A stretch of 64,000 nt of DNA from Kocuria rosea. GTDB lineage: Bacteria > Actinomycetota > Actinomycetes > Actinomycetales > Micrococcaceae. A model generated the notes under the pieces. The model did no database searches and was not told the DNA's origin. It worked only from the letters and a program-made list of their open reading frames with translations. The stretch spans positions 1,302,001 through 1,366,000 of the forward strand of contig NZ_CP035103.1 in NCBI RefSeq assembly GCF_006094695.1, written 5' to 3'. This document shows, in pieces, positions 63,968-64,000 of the stretch. Each line of letters begins with the position of its first letter. Position 1 is the first letter of the stretch. Made by a program: the position numbers and the translations under genes.

Positions 63968-64000
63968 GGCCGTCTCTCCGGTGGGGGCGGGGGATCCGTT

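Overview
The window is 64 kb of chromosomal DNA from a very high-GC Gram-positive actinobacterium. Myo-inositol phosphate synthase next to a MshA glycosyltransferase (mycothiol pathway), the TreY/TreZ trehalose route, a DtxR/IdeR-type iron box, GuaB plus GuaB3, SURF1 and widespread leaderless start codons point to the Micrococcales. The family Micrococcaceae, perhaps a Kocuria-like genus, is my inference from gene content and style; no 16S gene is present. About 56 protein genes and one tRNA fill nearly all of the sequence. I see no prophage, insertion sequence or CRISPR array.

Layout: 1-2.7 kb holds trehalose synthesis (treY end, treZ), followed by an aldo/keto reductase and a LysE-type exporter. 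At 4.6-7.9 kb ino1 converges on a mshA-phosphatase pair, separated by a perfect bidirectional terminator; together these could make the inositol pseudodisaccharide of mycothiol. At 7.9-12 kb alr-tsaE-tsaB-rimI-tsaD are tightly coupled (D-alanine and t6A tRNA modification). At 12-15.6 kb are three minus-strand genes: a hydroxyacid dehydrogenase, a GCS2-type ligase and a THUMP-like methyltransferase. At 15.6-19.6 kb a complete siderophore ABC importer runs from a DtxR-like box. At 19.7-22 kb groES-groEL lie behind a CIRCE element. At 22.1-28.6 kb are three tandem acyltransferase-3/SGNH paralogs with a mosaic relationship to each other.

At 28.7-34.7 kb are guaB, guaB3, a SURF1 protein, a DUF3817 membrane protein and guaA. 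At 34.8-38.9 kb a very large helicase-like protein with degenerate ATPase motifs is followed by a small basic/acidic ORF. At 38.8-45.3 kb are a SAF-domain protein, an FmdB zinc ribbon, 5-formyl-THF cyclo-ligase, galU, a RimJ-like acetyltransferase, a membrane protein and a CYTH-CHAD protein. A Tat-exported five-blade tachylectin-like protein, tRNA-Ala(CGC) and a LysR effector domain without a DNA-binding domain follow.

At 47.7-58.5 kb are a MhuD-like heme monooxygenase with an MscS channel, DedA, CorA, a Nudix hydrolase with an osmoprotectant-binding lipoprotein, an AlaA-type aminotransferase, PPK2, xseB/xseA, a membrane protein and ispH. At 58.5-64 kb are rmuC, a two-gene ABC-2 exporter, ychF, arfB and a small lipoprotein.

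The most unusual points are the mosaic acyltransferase trio, the apparently catalytically dead helicase/nuclease, the candidate missing mycothiol phosphatase, the cysteine-free GuaB3, the lectin-like propeller, and a uniform promoter grammar in which a TANNNT box sits 6-8 nt before the start codon at more than a dozen genes.
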